Source of the DNA: UBA4729 sp039931245
GTDB lineage: Bacteria; Patescibacteriota; Saccharimonadia; Saccharimonadales; UBA4665
DNA length: 7,931 bases
NCBI GenBank assembly: GCA_039931245.1
Contig: JBDTSH010000024.1
Location: 1 to 7,931, forward strand
Direction of reading: 5' to 3'
Of the stretch, positions 7,178 through 7,931 are shown piece by piece; position 1 is the first letter of the stretch, and each line of letters opens with the position of its first letter. Both the position numbers and the translations under genes were made by a program. The notes beneath the pieces are model-generated. The model ran no database searches and had not been told where the DNA came from. It saw only the letters and a list, made by a program, of their open reading frames with translations.

Positions 7178-7931
7178 TGGAAGACGATACTAACATCCCA
7201 ATTGACCCGATTGAGCCTACTAATGACGATGTCACCTCAGACGAACCCAATAGTAATGAGATCACCCCAATATTTCCGCAACGAGTTCCCGAACGATCGA
7301 TGGAAGAGCGCCGCCGCGGTGACGTGCGCGCCGCCGACGTATTAGACTCCGGCCACTCGCGCACTGTGGAACTCCGTTCGGTTGAAAATGTCATGGAAGA
7401 TAGCTATTTACGTTATTCCATGAGCGTGATCATTGATCGGGCGTTGCCCGATGTTCGTGATGGCCTCAAGCCGGTCCACCGTCGCATTTTGTATAGTATG
7501 AATGAAGATGGGCTGCGCTCTGGCGCCCGCCACCGCAAGAGTGCCAACGTGATTGGTGCGGTTATGGCTCGTTATCACCCGCATGGCGATTCGAGTATCT
7601 ATGACGCCATGGTCCGCATGGCCCAGCCGTGGGCGATGCGCTATATGCTCGTTAATGGGCAAGGGAACTTCGGTAGTATGGACGGCGATCCTCCAGCTGC
7701 TTATCGTTACACCGAAGCTAAGATGGCACGTTTGGCCGATGAACTACTCGCTGATATCGACAAAGAAACCGTTGATTACCGCGATAACTACGATGGCACG
7801 ACCCGCGAACCAACCGTTTTGCCGGCTAAATTGCCCAACCTGCTTTTGAATGGGCAATTGGGTATCGCCGTCGGTATGGCCACCAACATTCCGCCGCACA
7901 ATCTTTCCGAACTGGTCGACGCCGAAGTCTA
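7177..7931 (+). CDS. gyrA: DNA gyrase subunit A, 3'-truncated by the window edge
   Basis: GyrA is the DNA-breaking and rejoining subunit of gyrase. ATG 7177 overlaps the gyrB stop (TAATG), and the frame runs open to the edge, giving 251 full codons, less than a third of a typical GyrA. The conserved part begins near residue 66 (SYLRYSMSVIIDRALPDVRDGLKPVHRR, seen as SYLRYSMSV at 76-84 and RALPDVRDGLKPVHRR at 88-103). The winged-helix region contains HPHGDSSIYD (134-143) and the nucleophile Tyr178 in AAYRYTE, equivalent to E. coli Tyr122, with Arg177 before it. Ser139 and Asp143 equal E. coli Ser83 and Asp87, so the quinolone-determining positions are wild type. Relative to E. coli there are about 56 extra N-terminal residues, acidic and rich in Pro, Asp, Asn and Thr. 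ATG at residue 42 is a possible later start, but the overlap favours 7177. Confidence 0.96.

Overview
The window looks like chromosomal DNA of a Candidate Phyla Radiation bacterium, most likely Candidatus Saccharibacteria (TM7). This is inferred from remembered protein features and not from any search. The main evidence is the minus-strand surface protein: its N-terminus (MFEKLI..LPYNP..FYGKRMRQE, then a membrane segment ending in SPPQP), a DUF11-type domain and an LPNTG ending together resemble a family I associate with Saccharibacteria. Genes read through in the standard bacterial code. None of the four long genes has an in-frame TGA, which argues against the UGA-glycine code of Gracilibacteria and Absconditabacteria. 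Base composition is moderate in GC, with AT-rich intergenic regions.

Layout. (1) Bases 1-2280, plus strand: the 3' part of a long Gly/Ser/Thr/Ala-rich repetitive fibre or adhesin-like protein. It is open at the left edge, so its start lies outside. (2) Bases 2281-2750: a convergent intergenic region with no convincing gene and one small perfect hairpin next to the stop of the minus-strand operon. (3) Bases 2751-4912, minus strand: a two-gene operon. The first gene (4912 to 3344) encodes a 522-residue surface protein with an N-terminal membrane segment or signal, eight C-x12-C repeats, a DUF11-like domain and a C-terminal LPNTG plus membrane anchor. The second (3344 to 2751) encodes a 197-residue protein with an acidic cytoplasmic half and two C-terminal membrane segments. 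The genes overlap by one base (TAATG). (4) Bases 4913-5209: a divergent intergenic region with a near-consensus promoter for gyrB and a possible structured element. (5) Bases 5210-7931, plus strand: gyrB, complete, and gyrA, truncated by the right edge. These too are joined by a TAATG overlap.

How the parts relate. gyrB and gyrA encode the two subunits of DNA gyrase and are clearly a co-transcribed pair. The left half of the window is devoted to the cell surface: a repetitive fibre-like protein facing a membrane-anchored, cysteine-rich, possibly sortase-processed protein and its small membrane partner. Cultured Saccharibacteria live attached to other bacteria, so these surface genes are reasonable candidates for contact or attachment functions, but nothing in the sequence proves that. 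I see no rRNA, tRNA, CRISPR array, insertion sequence or integrase. No unmistakable new system is present. The most unusual items are the C-x12-C repeat protein with its atypical LPNTG tail, its tightly coupled two-membrane-segment partner, and the modular fibre protein.
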